DNA of 10,522 bases, taken from positions 1 to 10,522 of the forward strand of contig CAYWNA010000369.1 in assembly GCA_964459305.1 (NCBI GenBank), read 5' to 3'. A program made the position numbers and the translations under genes. How positions within the stretch are numbered: position 1 is the first letter of the stretch; the number at the start of each line of letters is the position of its first letter. The notes under the pieces are model-generated. The model saw nothing but the letters and a program-made list of their open reading frames with translations. It was not told the origin of the DNA and ran no database searches. Positions 1 through 5,758 of this stretch are shown piece after piece. The stretch comes from CAYWNA01 sp964459305 (GTDB lineage Bacteria; Planctomycetota; Planctomycetia; Pirellulales; Pirellulaceae).

Positions 1-472
1 TGTGCTCTTGGGCCAGCCGGAAAATCTCGATCGCATCGGCCAAGGAGCCGGCGATTGGCTTGTCGATGAATACCGGCTTGCCCGCCGCAAACACGGGTTT
101 CGCTTCCTCCAAATGCTTGCGCCCGTCGATGCTCAAGATTAGCACCACGTCGGCTTTTTCAAGAAGCGCGTCAATCGAATCCACGATCTCGACCCCAAAC
201 TTGGAAATCTTGGTGGCGCGGTCTTCAAGTACCTCCATACTGCGCGGAATATCCTGACTACCGCCCGGATAGGCGGCCACAATCTTCATGTCAGCCAACT
301 CGCCGGTGACTTCTGGATTGTTGATGATCGTGGTCCAAGGCAGGGCATGTGCGTCGATTCCGATAATGCCCGCTTTCAGCGGCAGTGATGGCTCGCCGGC
401 CGAACCGATCGTACAGATGCCCAGGGCAAGAAAACATGTAACGAAAACTGCGCACAGAAAACGAGAACACAT
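1..472 (-). CDS. Exported Gfo/Idh/MocA-like protein, 5' part only (runs off left edge)
   Basis: The first 157 codons are visible; the gene continues beyond the window. The start at 472 is supported by AGGAGG eight bases upstream. Residues 1-26 form a Sec-type signal peptide (hydrophobic core, likely cleavage near GSA-GEP). Residues 33-157 follow the Rossmann half of the Gfo/Idh/MocA family: a first beta strand (AGIIGID), an acidic helix-rich middle, a strand ADVVLILSIDG, and a DKPI motif at 137-140 in the place of the family EKP. The usual glycine-rich GxGxxG loop after the first strand is replaced by GIIGIDAHALPW, so dinucleotide binding may be altered or lost. The substrate is unknown. It lies 107 bp downstream of the VOC gene on the same strand, probably in one transcript. 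The signal peptide places it outside the cytoplasm. The family call is good; an enzymatic activity is not shown. Confidence 0.82.
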   Translation of the reverse strand, partial: MCSRFLCAVFVTCFLALGICTIGSAGEPSLPLKAGIIGIDAHALPWTTIINNPEVTGELADMKIVAAYPGGSQDIPRSMEVLEDRATKISKFGVEIVDSIDALLEKADVVLILSIDGRKHLEEAKPVFAAGKPVFIDKPIAGSLADAIEIFRLAQEH

Positions 473-488
473 CAGGCTATCCTCCTTA

Positions 489-544
489 GTCCAAATTCGA
501 AATCCGAAACAAATTCAAAGCCAAAAATCCAAATGACCAAAACT
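489..544. repeat. AT-rich degenerate repeat built from AAATTC / AAATCC / GAAA words
   Basis: The spacer between the VOC gene and the left Gfo-like gene contains a run of loosely repeated words: CAAATTCGAAATCCGAAAC, then AAATTCAAAGCC, then AAAATCCAAATGACC. It is much more A-rich than its surroundings. I recall similar CAAATTCGAAATCCGAA strings as recurrent intergenic sequences in PVC-group and metagenomic genomes, but I could not search for this. It lies immediately upstream of the ribosome binding site of the 472 gene, so it would be in the 5' leader or intercistronic mRNA. Confidence 0.45.
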
Positions 545-579
545 GCAGCCAACGAACAACACGGGTGGCCAGCGCAGAT

Positions 580-1005
580 TCATTCGGATTTCATTTCCAT
601 GAACTCCACGACGGCGCCGTCCTTGCTCTGGTAGAAACCGACAATGGCGATACCGGCCTCGAACGGTTCCAGCAGTACTTTCATTCCTTTGGACGCCGCT
701 TTGATGCTGTCTACCTTATACGCTACGTGAGGCATGTTGCGAACCGGGCCAGTCACCGGACTGTCCGGCTCGAACCGGAGCCATTCGACATGAAAGGGAT
801 GATCTTGAAAATCCGTCACCCACACACGCGTGGCCGGTACGAAGCGTTCGCCAGGCTTCTTTTCGGTGGTGATGACTCCAATGTGTGAGAAGACCATCTT
901 GCCCGGAGCTTGTGGTTCTTTGGCCAAGCCGGTGGAGCCGCAGCGTACCGCAACGGGCACGAGCAACACGATGAAGCAGAGAAGTGTGATCGATCGATTT
1001 ACCAT
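580..1005 (-). CDS. Exported VOC-superfamily (glyoxalase/dioxygenase fold) protein
   Basis: This 141-residue protein starts at 1005. An in-frame ATG at 1107 exists, but the 1005 start has GGGAG seven bases upstream and makes the signal peptide begin at residue 1 (MVNRSITLLC, hydrophobic through about residue 20, likely cleavage near GLA-KEP). The mature part is one VOC module: KMVFSHIGVIT starts the first strand with His41, HPFHVEWLRFE (66-79) supplies a possible second ligand, MPHVAYKVDSI gives His93, and GAVVEFMEM gives Glu134. This His/His/Glu pattern is how VOC proteins bind a divalent metal. One module of this length normally dimerises to build active sites. The reaction cannot be read from sequence; lyase, epimerase or dioxygenase activity are all possible. 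A weak minus-strand -10-like TAGAAT lies at 1046-1041 with no good -35. It probably leads a transcript with the 472 gene. Confidence 0.8.
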   Translation of the reverse strand: MVNRSITLLCFIVLLVPVAVRCGSTGLAKEPQAPGKMVFSHIGVITTEKKPGERFVPATRVWVTDFQDHPFHVEWLRFEPDSPVTGPVRNMPHVAYKVDSIKAASKGMKVLLEPFEAGIAIVGFYQSKDGAVVEFMEMKSE

Positions 1006-1369
1006 AACTGGACTCCCATATGAACGAGGTTCAAACGAACATTCTATCACTCGCGATCGGGACTTTGCCATGACCCTATCATCTCGTCTCAGAATCCGCA
1101 GTTTCATATTCGCCTCAGAATCCTTACTGGGTTCTCCGAGTAGTGGATGGTATCAGGTTCGACCGGGGATTGGGAGATAGACTGCCCCACACGTCAAGAA
1201 AGGCGTTCCGCCGCGTGATCGCCACCGCAAACCCCACTCGGTACATTACAGTTAGGCACTTTCGCGGTTTGGCCCATGCAAAATCGCTCGCTTCGACTGC
1301 TGCAATGCTTCGTTGAAAAGTGAGGCCCAAAAGGCTCCGCTGTCCTACGTCCACTCCAGGAGGAGGAAA

Positions 1370-1435
1370 ATGATGAGCCAATCGCACGTTGGCCCCAAGC
1401 GACGGTCCTGGTGGAATGAGCCGGATATTTCATGA
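1370..1435 (+). CDS. Possible 21-residue small protein behind a perfect Shine-Dalgarno
   Basis: AGGAGGAGGAAA at 1358-1369 is followed directly by ATG ATG and 19 further sense codons, ending in TGA. The peptide starts MMSQSHVGPK and contains RRSWWNEPD; it is basic in the middle and has no hydrophobic segment or known motif. I do not recognise it. The ribosome binding site is the strongest in the window, which is the only real support. It could be a leader peptide or small protein preceding the lipoprotein-signal ORF at 1539, a remnant of a decayed gene, or chance. Confidence 0.22.
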   Translation: MMSQSHVGPKRRSWWNEPDIS

Positions 1436-1436
1436 C

Positions 1437-1465
1437 TTGTCCGACCGCACACGAACCGATATGAT
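1437..1465 (+). promoter_or_regulatory. Candidate sigma70-type promoter
   Basis: TTGTCC (1437-1442) and TATGAT (1460-1465) are separated by exactly 17 bases, matching the consensus at four and five of six positions. Transcription would begin near 1472 and give a leader of roughly 67 bases before the ATG at 1539. There is no other plus-strand gene nearby that it could serve. Confidence 0.4.
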
Positions 1466-1538
1466 CCAATGGGTTCGGACGCGTTCCGTCCCCCAACACA
1501 TACACTTCCCTTGACCTTCTTGCAGGAGTATCGATCGG

Positions 1539-1601
1539 ATGAAACGGTTGGTATTGTCACTTACCCTGTTTATCGGCGCCATTACGCTAGCCGGTTGCTG
1601 A
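1539..1601 (+). CDS. 20-residue lipoprotein signal peptide ORF ending at its lipobox cysteine (micro-lipopeptide or broken lipoprotein gene)
   Basis: The ORF begins MKRLVLSLTL and ends ITLAGC followed at once by UGA (1599-1601). It has every part of a type II signal peptide: basic n-region, hydrophobic h-region and a perfect L-A-G-C lipobox. AGGAG at 1524-1528 lies ten bases upstream and a promoter candidate lies at 1437-1465. Read through the UGA, the frame stays open for 43 more codons to a TGA at 1731; this part is rich in Pro, Thr, Ser, Gln and Gly with two cysteines, as in the flexible linker after a lipidated cysteine. The simplest reading is a lipoprotein gene broken by a nonsense mutation (or a sequencing error). 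Less likely are a genuine lipidated micro-peptide or UGA recoding. Chance creation of a full lipobox signal peptide with promoter and ribosome binding site seems unlikely. Confidence 0.45.
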   Translation: MKRLVLSLTLFIGAITLAGC

Positions 1602-1616
1602 CCAGACACACAATCC

Positions 1617-1633
1617 GGGCCCGGGTCGGGTCC
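1617..1633 (+). other. GC-rich hairpin 15 bases after the UGA of the lipoprotein-signal ORF
   Basis: GGGCCCG (1617-1623) pairs with CGGGTCC (1627-1633) over seven pairs including one G-U, leaving a GGT loop. No T-run follows, so it is not a standard intrinsic terminator. Its distance from the UGA and the G/U in its tight loop fall within the loose definition of bacterial SECIS elements, but no bulged U is evident. Confidence 0.35.
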
Positions 1634-1776
1634 TCAGCCAACTGCCTGTTCGCAGGTTACCCCTCTGCCAAACACCGGAATCGATCAGCAACCTGTCTCT
1701 TGCCAAGTGTCGGCGGCGCCCACTGGAGTCTGATCCGAGCGTTGCTGAACTTGCTGCGATGGCTCGTGCAGCAGAG

Positions 1777-3051
1777 TCACGACAGTTCAATCGACTCGGT
1801 GTCGAAGTTGAACTTGACGACTTTGTTTTCACGATGGGCGATGATGCCCATGCTCAGCGGAGCTTGTACGCGGACCGCGGCGGCGATCGGACTGTACGGT
1901 TGCTCGCGCGTTGCGACGCAATCGACCAGATTGCGCCACAGCTTTTCCGTGTCGCCCATTCCGTTCCATTTGACGTGGATCTCATCTGTCTCTTTGTTCG
2001 TCTTCGGATCGATGGGCACGATGCGGATGCCCTCCTTCGTGAGGATGATAATGCCGTTGGTGCCGCGGATCTTTGTTTCGATGCCCGTGTAGTTCGACAA
2101 CGAGTTCATCATCACGACGCTCGGACCGTCTTTGTAATCGGCGATGATGTTGCATTGGTCGGGCACTTCGCGGTCGTACTGAAAATTCCCGCCGCCGCCC
2201 AGCACGCGTTCGGGATAGTCGAGGTCCAATAGGCAGAACACCGGAGTGAAGACGTGGACCAACAGATCTGTGGCCGGCCCTCCGGCATAGTCCCAGTACA
2301 ATCGCCATTGGAAGAAACGAGAGACACTGTAGGGCACGTCGTTAGCGTCGCCCAAAAACCGTTTCCAATCGAGATCGGGTCCGGGCTGGGCGTTGGGATC
2401 GGGAATGTGCATGCGCTCGCCCCAATCGCCCCGTCGGAAGTAACCGAGCTGGCAGTGGACGACATCGCCGATGATCCCCTCCTTGATCATCTCAGACACC
2501 TTGGCGTAGTTCTCGTCGGCCATGTACTGGGTGCCGACCTGCACGATCCTGCCGTTCTTTGCCGCAGCCGCTTCGATCTTCTTCGCCAGATCGAATTGTT
2601 CCCAGTGAGTCAGCGGCTTTTCGCAGTAGACGTCTTTGCCGGCGTTAATGGCGTCGATCGCCTGGGGAGCATGAAGGCGGTCGGGGGTGGCAATACAGAC
2701 CACATCGACGTTGGGGTCTTCGAGCAGTTCCTCATGAGCATCGTACATTTTGACGCCGCCACACTTCTTGCACGCCGCTTCCAGGCGGGGCCGGTAGACA
2801 TCGCAGACGGCAACCGCTCGAGCGAGCCCCTCCTTCTTGAATTTATTGACGATGTTCATATGGGCACCGGCCCGCCCACCGCAGCCGATGAATCCCACAC
2901 CGATTTGGCTGTTGGCGCCCGTGGGCTCCTGGGCCAAAACGTTGAACTTTGGGGCGAGAGCCGCCGCTCCCGTAACCGCTGCCGCAGTGCGGAGGAAGCT
3001 GCGACGAGTACTACCGCTGGGATTGTCCGAGGCAACCTGGGGATCGGTCAT
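1777..3051 (-). CDS. Tat-exported Gfo/Idh/MocA family NAD(P)-dependent oxidoreductase
   Basis: This 424-residue protein starts at 3051: GGAG lies eight bases upstream and this start puts the Tat signal near the N-terminus. The frame is open back to 3198, but a promoter candidate lies inside that extension. Residues 15-20 are TRRSFL, a twin-arginine motif, followed by an Ala-rich hydrophobic stretch (22-34) and likely cleavage near residue 40. The Rossmann domain follows with GFIGCGGRAG (53-62), DVVCIATPDRLH, and the catalytic EKP at 144-146. The C-terminal alpha/beta domain has GGPATDLLVH with Asp262 and His266, the usual acid/base positions. Full length and intact. Such exported members are abundant in Planctomycetota and are often linked to sugar or polyol oxidation, with NAD carried through Tat in the folded enzyme. 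The exact substrate is unknown. Confidence 0.93.
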   Translation of the reverse strand: MTDPQVASDNPSGSTRRSFLRTAAAVTGAAALAPKFNVLAQEPTGANSQIGVGFIGCGGRAGAHMNIVNKFKKEGLARAVAVCDVYRPRLEAACKKCGGVKMYDAHEELLEDPNVDVVCIATPDRLHAPQAIDAINAGKDVYCEKPLTHWEQFDLAKKIEAAAAKNGRIVQVGTQYMADENYAKVSEMIKEGIIGDVVHCQLGYFRRGDWGERMHIPDPNAQPGPDLDWKRFLGDANDVPYSVSRFFQWRLYWDYAGGPATDLLVHVFTPVFCLLDLDYPERVLGGGGNFQYDREVPDQCNIIADYKDGPSVVMMNSLSNYTGIETKIRGTNGIIILTKEGIRIVPIDPKTNKETDEIHVKWNGMGDTEKLWRNLVDCVATREQPYSPIAAAVRVQAPLSMGIIAHRENKVVKFNFDTESIELS

Positions 3052-3100
3052 AGCAGGGGCTCCGTAATCTGATGGTTCGCCTAAGTGTAGGAAAGCCGCC

Positions 3101-3129
3101 AGTATTGTTGTCCTCTCGTCACCGGTCAA
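3101..3129 (-). promoter_or_regulatory. Candidate sigma70-type promoter for the 3051 oxidoreductase gene
   Basis: On the minus strand TTGACC (3129-3124) and AATACT (3106-3101) are 17 bases apart, matching consensus at five and four of six positions. The start of transcription would be near 3094, some 43 bases ahead of the ATG. This placement favours the 3051 start over the upstream in-frame ATG at 3198. Confidence 0.38.
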
Positions 3130-3284
3130 GCGCGGCGCCAGCCGTTGTGTCCGGATCGGCGGGTGATCGACGAAGCGACCGAATATGTAGGAATGCAAAT
3201 CGGCGAATGTGCCCAGATTCTCGCGAATTCGATCCTAAGTACCCGCCGCCTGCGGTTGCGATCCCCACAATAACCGGTATATTG

Positions 3285-3313
3285 TTGAGTTTTCACTAAG
3301 TTGCCGATATAGA
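3285..3313 (+). promoter_or_regulatory. Candidate sigma70-type promoter for rpmB-gatCAB
   Basis: TTGAGT (3285-3290) and TATAGA (3308-3313) are separated by 17 bases, with an AT-rich context. It is the best plus-strand promoter before rpmB and would give a leader of about 120 bases. Minus- and plus-strand promoters thus lie back to back between the two divergent transcription units. Confidence 0.5.
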
Positions 3314-3320
3314 ATCATCT

Positions 3321-3441
3321 AGGGCTAGTGTGGGGCACTCCCAGGCAAGCACCCCTATTGTAGGCACATGCCTCTGATCCCATGCTTGCTGGTTAAACCA
3401 TTAGGGCATAGCTGCGGAAATCCTTGTTTGAGGGCGTTGTG
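3321..3441 (+). other. Structured leader of rpmB
   Basis: Downstream of the promoter candidate the leader can fold: GCAAGCA (3345-3351) pairs with TGCTTGC (3383-3389), enclosing a nested AGGC/GCCT pair (3362-3373), and GGG/CCC pairs lie near 3332-3342. Ribosomal protein operons often carry leaders that bind one of their own products. I cannot match this one to a known class, and no rho-independent terminator is visible before the start codon. Confidence 0.3.
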
Positions 3442-3705
3442 ATGGCTCGCATTTGCGAAGTATGTGGAAAGAAATCCCAGATGGGCAACGCCGTGGAAAC
3501 TCGCGGTAAGGCCAAGTATCTGGGTGGTGTTGGTACCAAGATCACGGGAATCAGCCGGCGGCAGTTTCGTCCGAACCTGCAGCGGGTCAAGGTTGTCACG
3601 GGCAATGGCACGCACAAGTCAATGCGCGTTTGCACCCAGTGCATTCGTAGCGGTGCCGTGCGCAAGGTGGTTCGGCACAAGCCGTTCCAGTTGCCGAGCA
3701 AATAG
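3442..3705 (+). CDS. rpmB: 50S ribosomal protein L28 (bL28), zinc-ribbon form
   Basis: This 87-residue protein starts MARICEVCGK; the ATG at 3442 is chosen because GAGGG lies seven bases upstream and because L28 starts here. A TTG six codons earlier is in frame but unlikely. Cys5/Cys8 and Cys64/Cys67 (CTQC) form the paired CxxC motif of the zinc-binding (C+) version. The conserved core SRRQFRPNLQRVKVVT (38-53) matches the family RRxFxPNLxxxR block that contacts 23S rRNA. Compared with the E. coli form it has a longer segment, KAKYLGGVGTKITG, between the first CxxC and the core, which I associate with planctomycete members. It is the first gene of the probable rpmB-gatC-gatA-gatB unit; gatC starts 23 bases later. 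Confidence 0.96.
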   Translation: MARICEVCGKKSQMGNAVETRGKAKYLGGVGTKITGISRRQFRPNLQRVKVVTGNGTHKSMRVCTQCIRSGAVRKVVRHKPFQLPSK

Positions 3706-3710
3706 GGCGA

Positions 3711-3724
3711 CCTTCTCGGGAAGG
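3711..3724 (+). promoter_or_regulatory. Small hairpin enclosing the gatC ribosome binding site
   Basis: In the 23-base rpmB-gatC spacer, CCTTC (3711-3715) pairs perfectly with GAAGG (3720-3724) around a TCGG loop. The 3' arm is most of the only Shine-Dalgarno of gatC (GGGAAGG, 3718-3724, four bases from the ATG). If it forms, ribosomes finishing rpmB would have to open it, which could couple gatC translation to rpmB. Confidence 0.4.
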
Positions 3725-3728
3725 CACG

Positions 3729-4019
3729 ATGAGTCTCTCGCGCGAAGACGTTCAGAAAGTGTCCCTGTTGGCCCGATTGCGGTTAAGCGACGCAGAGCTC
3801 GACCTGATGACCAGCCAGTTGGGGCAGATCATCGAGTATGTCGAGCAGCTTTCGGAACTGGATACCGCCGACATCGAGCCGATGGCTCACGCGGTGGAAA
3901 TTCACGACGTTTTCGCCGACGACAAAGTGGCGCCCAGCTTGGATCGGGAGCGGGCGCTGGCCAACGCACCAAAGCGAGACGACGAGTGCTACCGTGTGCC
4001 GGCCGTGCTCGGTGATTGA
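3729..4019 (+). CDS. gatC: Aspartyl/glutamyl-tRNA amidotransferase subunit C
   Basis: The 96-residue product has the usual length and layout of GatC. An N-terminal helix (SREDVQKVSLLARLRLSDAEL) is followed by a second helix (QLGQIIEYVEQLSELD), the conserved turn TADIEPMAHAV, and an extended tail ending in CYRVPAVLGD, matching the family RVP ending. GatC has no catalytic residues; it wraps around GatA and holds it to GatB in the amidotransferase that repairs misacylated Glu-tRNA(Gln) and Asp-tRNA(Asn) in the cytoplasm. The start at 3729 has GGGAAGG four bases upstream, part of a small hairpin. The order rpmB-gatC with a 23-base gap suggests one transcript. The gap to gatA is unusually long (182 bases) because of an inserted repeat element. 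Confidence 0.95.
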   Translation: MSLSREDVQKVSLLARLRLSDAELDLMTSQLGQIIEYVEQLSELDTADIEPMAHAVEIHDVFADDKVAPSLDRERALANAPKRDDECYRVPAVLGD

Positions 4020-4031
4020 TCGTAATGGGTC

Positions 4032-4195
4032 CGTAGCCGGGTTCGCTAGAGCGGGAATTAGGCCCTCTGGCTGGAATCGAGCATGTGGTAATTTCCTCGT
4101 TTAACCGCAAGCCGGAGGCGTGCGCGGCTGCATCGGACTCTCCCCCGCGCACGCCTCCGGCTTGCGGCTAAAGGACTCTGGCGAATTCGGCTACG
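4032..4195. repeat. Inverted-repeat (MITE-like) element filling the gatC-gatA spacer
   Basis: The left end CGTAGCCGGGTTCGCTAGAG (from 4032) is the inverted counterpart of the right end CTCTGGCGAATTCGGCTACG (to 4195), with 17 of 21 positions complementary. The right end recurs with one change at 5832-5852 in the next spacer, showing that this is a dispersed sequence. A separate long hairpin (4101-4171) lies inside it. The element begins 12 bases after the gatC stop and ends six bases before the gatA ATG. There is no ORF in it, so any mobility would need a transposase from elsewhere. Confidence 0.65.
4101..4171. repeat. Long perfect-stem palindrome (27-base arms, 17-base loop)
   Basis: The arm at 4101-4127 (TTAACCGCAAGCCGGAGGCG and seven more bases) is the reverse complement of 4145-4171 at 26 of 27 positions. 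The core AAGCCGGAGGCGTGCGCGG is of a type I recall as recurring in intergenic DNA of Pirellulales. It would form a very stable mRNA hairpin between gatC and gatA. No T-run follows on the plus strand, so it should not terminate transcription intrinsically; blocking 3' exonucleases or attenuating read-through are possible roles. Confidence 0.8.
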
Positions 4196-4201
4196 TTTGC
4201 T

Positions 4202-5758
4202 ATGTCATTGATCGACTCGACTGCCACCGACCTGCTTGATCGTCTGAAAACGGGCCGCGTTACCTCCGTTGAGGTCACGCAAGCGTTCTTGGATCAGATC
4301 GAGAAACATGATGGATCGGTCCATTCATTCTTGAGGGTCGACGCCGGAGCGGCGCTGGCATGCGCCGAAGACATAGACCGCCGACGTGCCGCGAGCGCGC
4401 CGATTGGCCGATTGGGCGGTCTACCCGTGGCGGTCAAGGACGTCATTTGCACACAGGGGCAGCGGACGAGTTGTGCGTCAAGGATGCTGGAGAACTTCGT
4501 GCCGCCCTACGATGCGACGGTCATCTGCCGGCTGAAGCACGCGGACGCAGTCGTCATCGGCAAAACAAACATGGACGAGTTCGCCATGGGAGGCACCACG
4601 GAGAACTCGCACTTCGGCCCGACTCGGAATCCATGGGATCTCAGCCGAGTGCCCGGGGGATCCAGCGGTGGTGCTGCGGCGAGTGTGGCGGCGTCGATGG
4701 CTCCGCTGTCGATCGGTAGCGACACGGGCGGCTCGATTCGCCAGCCAGCCAGCTTTTGTGGTGTAGTTGGTATGAAACCGACGTATGGTCGCGTGAGCCG
4801 GTACGGGTTGGTGGCTTTTGCCAGCAGTCTGGACCAAATCGGCCCGTTGGCGCACACCGCAAAAGACACCGCATTGTTGCTGGAGGTACTGGCAGGTCAC
4901 GATCCGCGGGATTCGACATCCGCCAATTTCCCCGTTCCCAAGTACTCGGAGAGCGTGACGCAGCCTCTGGAAGGCTTGACGTTGGGATTGGTCCGCGAGC
5001 ATTTCGGCGAAGGGCTGGATGGCGAGATTGGCGATGCGGTTCGCGAAGCGGTAGATGTCTACCGATCGCTTGGCGCGGAAGTGAAAGAAATCTCTCTGCC
5101 TCACAGCAGATACGCGATTGCCACGTACTACATCATCGCGCCCAGCGAGGCATCCAGCAATCTGGCCCGTTACGACGGGGTCCATTACGGATATCGCACC
5201 GACGAGAAAGAAATGCTGGCCGAGTTGGCGGAGGATCGCAAAGCCCTGGAGGCGGCTGGCGACGGGAAAGGGCTGGAGGATCTGGAAAGCCCGTTGGTGC
5301 GCATGTACCGCCGGACGCGATCCGAAGGATTTGGTGCGGAGGTGAAACGTCGCATCATGCTGGGGGCGTATGCTTTGAGCGCGGGCTATTACGATGCCTA
5401 CTATTTGAAGGCCCTCAAAGTTCGCCGCCTGATTCGCAACGATTTCGACGAGGCGTTCAAGCAGGTGGACGTGATCGCCGGTCCCGTGGCACCGACTGCA
5501 GCGTTCGGGATTGGGGAGAAAACGGACGATCCACTGGCGATGTATTTGGGCGATCTGTACACAGTCAGCGCGAACTTGGCCGGAATCTGCGGCATTTCCG
5601 TCCCGTGCGGATTCACGTCCAACGGACTGCCGATCGGTCTGCAACTGCAGGGACCAGCGTTGGAGGAAGAGCGACTGCTGCGGGCCGCCCACATGTTCCA
5701 GGGAGCGACCGATTGGCACACGCGCAGGCCGGGAATCGGAAATGAGAAGTCGGCCTGA
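4202..5758 (+). CDS. gatA: Aspartyl/glutamyl-tRNA amidotransferase subunit A
   Basis: This 518-residue protein is the glutaminase subunit of GatCAB: it releases ammonia from glutamine and passes it to GatB. It belongs to the amidase-signature family and its Ser-cisSer-Lys triad is complete: Lys79 (LPVAVKD), Ser154 (RVPGGSSGG) and Ser178 (SDTGGSIRQP), the same numbers as in Staphylococcus aureus GatA. The signature block runs from about 70 to 215; later blocks (APSEASSNLARYDGVHYGYR, and SVPCGFTSNGLPIGLQLQGP near the C-terminus) are also typical. The start at 4202 is fixed by alignment of MSLIDSTATDLLDRLKTG to the family N-terminus. No Shine-Dalgarno is visible: the preceding bases TACGTTTGCT come from the edge of the repeat element. 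The long antisense reading frame over this gene is a codon-bias shadow. Confidence 0.97.
   Translation: MSLIDSTATDLLDRLKTGRVTSVEVTQAFLDQIEKHDGSVHSFLRVDAGAALACAEDIDRRRAASAPIGRLGGLPVAVKDVICTQGQRTSCASRMLENFVPPYDATVICRLKHADAVVIGKTNMDEFAMGGTTENSHFGPTRNPWDLSRVPGGSSGGAAASVAASMAPLSIGSDTGGSIRQPASFCGVVGMKPTYGRVSRYGLVAFASSLDQIGPLAHTAKDTALLLEVLAGHDPRDSTSANFPVPKYSESVTQPLEGLTLGLVREHFGEGLDGEIGDAVREAVDVYRSLGAEVKEISLPHSRYAIATYYIIAPSEASSNLARYDGVHYGYRTDEKEMLAELAEDRKALEAAGDGKGLEDLESPLVRMYRRTRSEGFGAEVKRRIMLGAYALSAGYYDAYYLKALKVRRLIRNDFDEAFKQVDVIAGPVAPTAAFGIGEKTDDPLAMYLGDLYTVSANLAGICGISVPCGFTSNGLPIGLQLQGPALEEERLLRAAHMFQGATDWHTRRPGIGNEKSA

Larger units (their letters stand above)
1006..1776. other. 771-bp region without a conventional gene
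   Basis: No reading frame here has family resemblance together with a credible start. What can be seen on the plus strand is a 21-codon ORF with a perfect Shine-Dalgarno (1370-1435), a sigma70-like promoter (1437-1465), a 20-codon lipoprotein-signal ORF (1539-1601) and a GC-rich hairpin (1617-1633). At 1752-1757/1768-1773 a six-base inverted repeat (TGCTGC/GCAGCA, ten-base loop) lies directly after the stop of the minus-strand oxidoreductase; it has no U-tract and is at best a weak 3' stem-loop. The rest (1047-1357) shows nothing I recognise, and I found no tRNA cloverleaf. Confidence 0.6.

Noticed and set aside
1006..1107. Upstream extension of the VOC protein to an ATG at 1107
   Set aside because: It would put 34 Arg-rich residues before a normal signal peptide; the 1005 start has its own Shine-Dalgarno.
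1155..1198. GGTTCGAC string resembling a tRNA T-loop
   Set aside because: The flanking bases do not pair into a T-stem and no acceptor or anticodon arms can be drawn.
1469..2092. 207-codon plus-strand frame running from the gene-free gap into the oxidoreductase
   Set aside because: Its sequence is Arg/Ser-rich and motif-free, its second half is antisense to a real gene, and it is out of frame with the lipoprotein signal at 1539.
2254..3072. 272-codon plus-strand reading frame opposite the Tat oxidoreductase
   Set aside because: Antisense to a complete, motif-bearing gene; composition is that of a shadow frame and no ribosome binding site supports it.
3052..3198. Upstream in-frame extension of the Tat oxidoreductase to an ATG at 3198
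   Set aside because: It would bury the twin-arginine motif about 65 residues in, lacks a clear ribosome binding site, and contains a promoter candidate.
4101..4171. Long hairpin as an intrinsic terminator or CRISPR repeat
   Set aside because: There is no T-run after it and the operon continues; there is only one unit with no regularly spaced copies, so no array.
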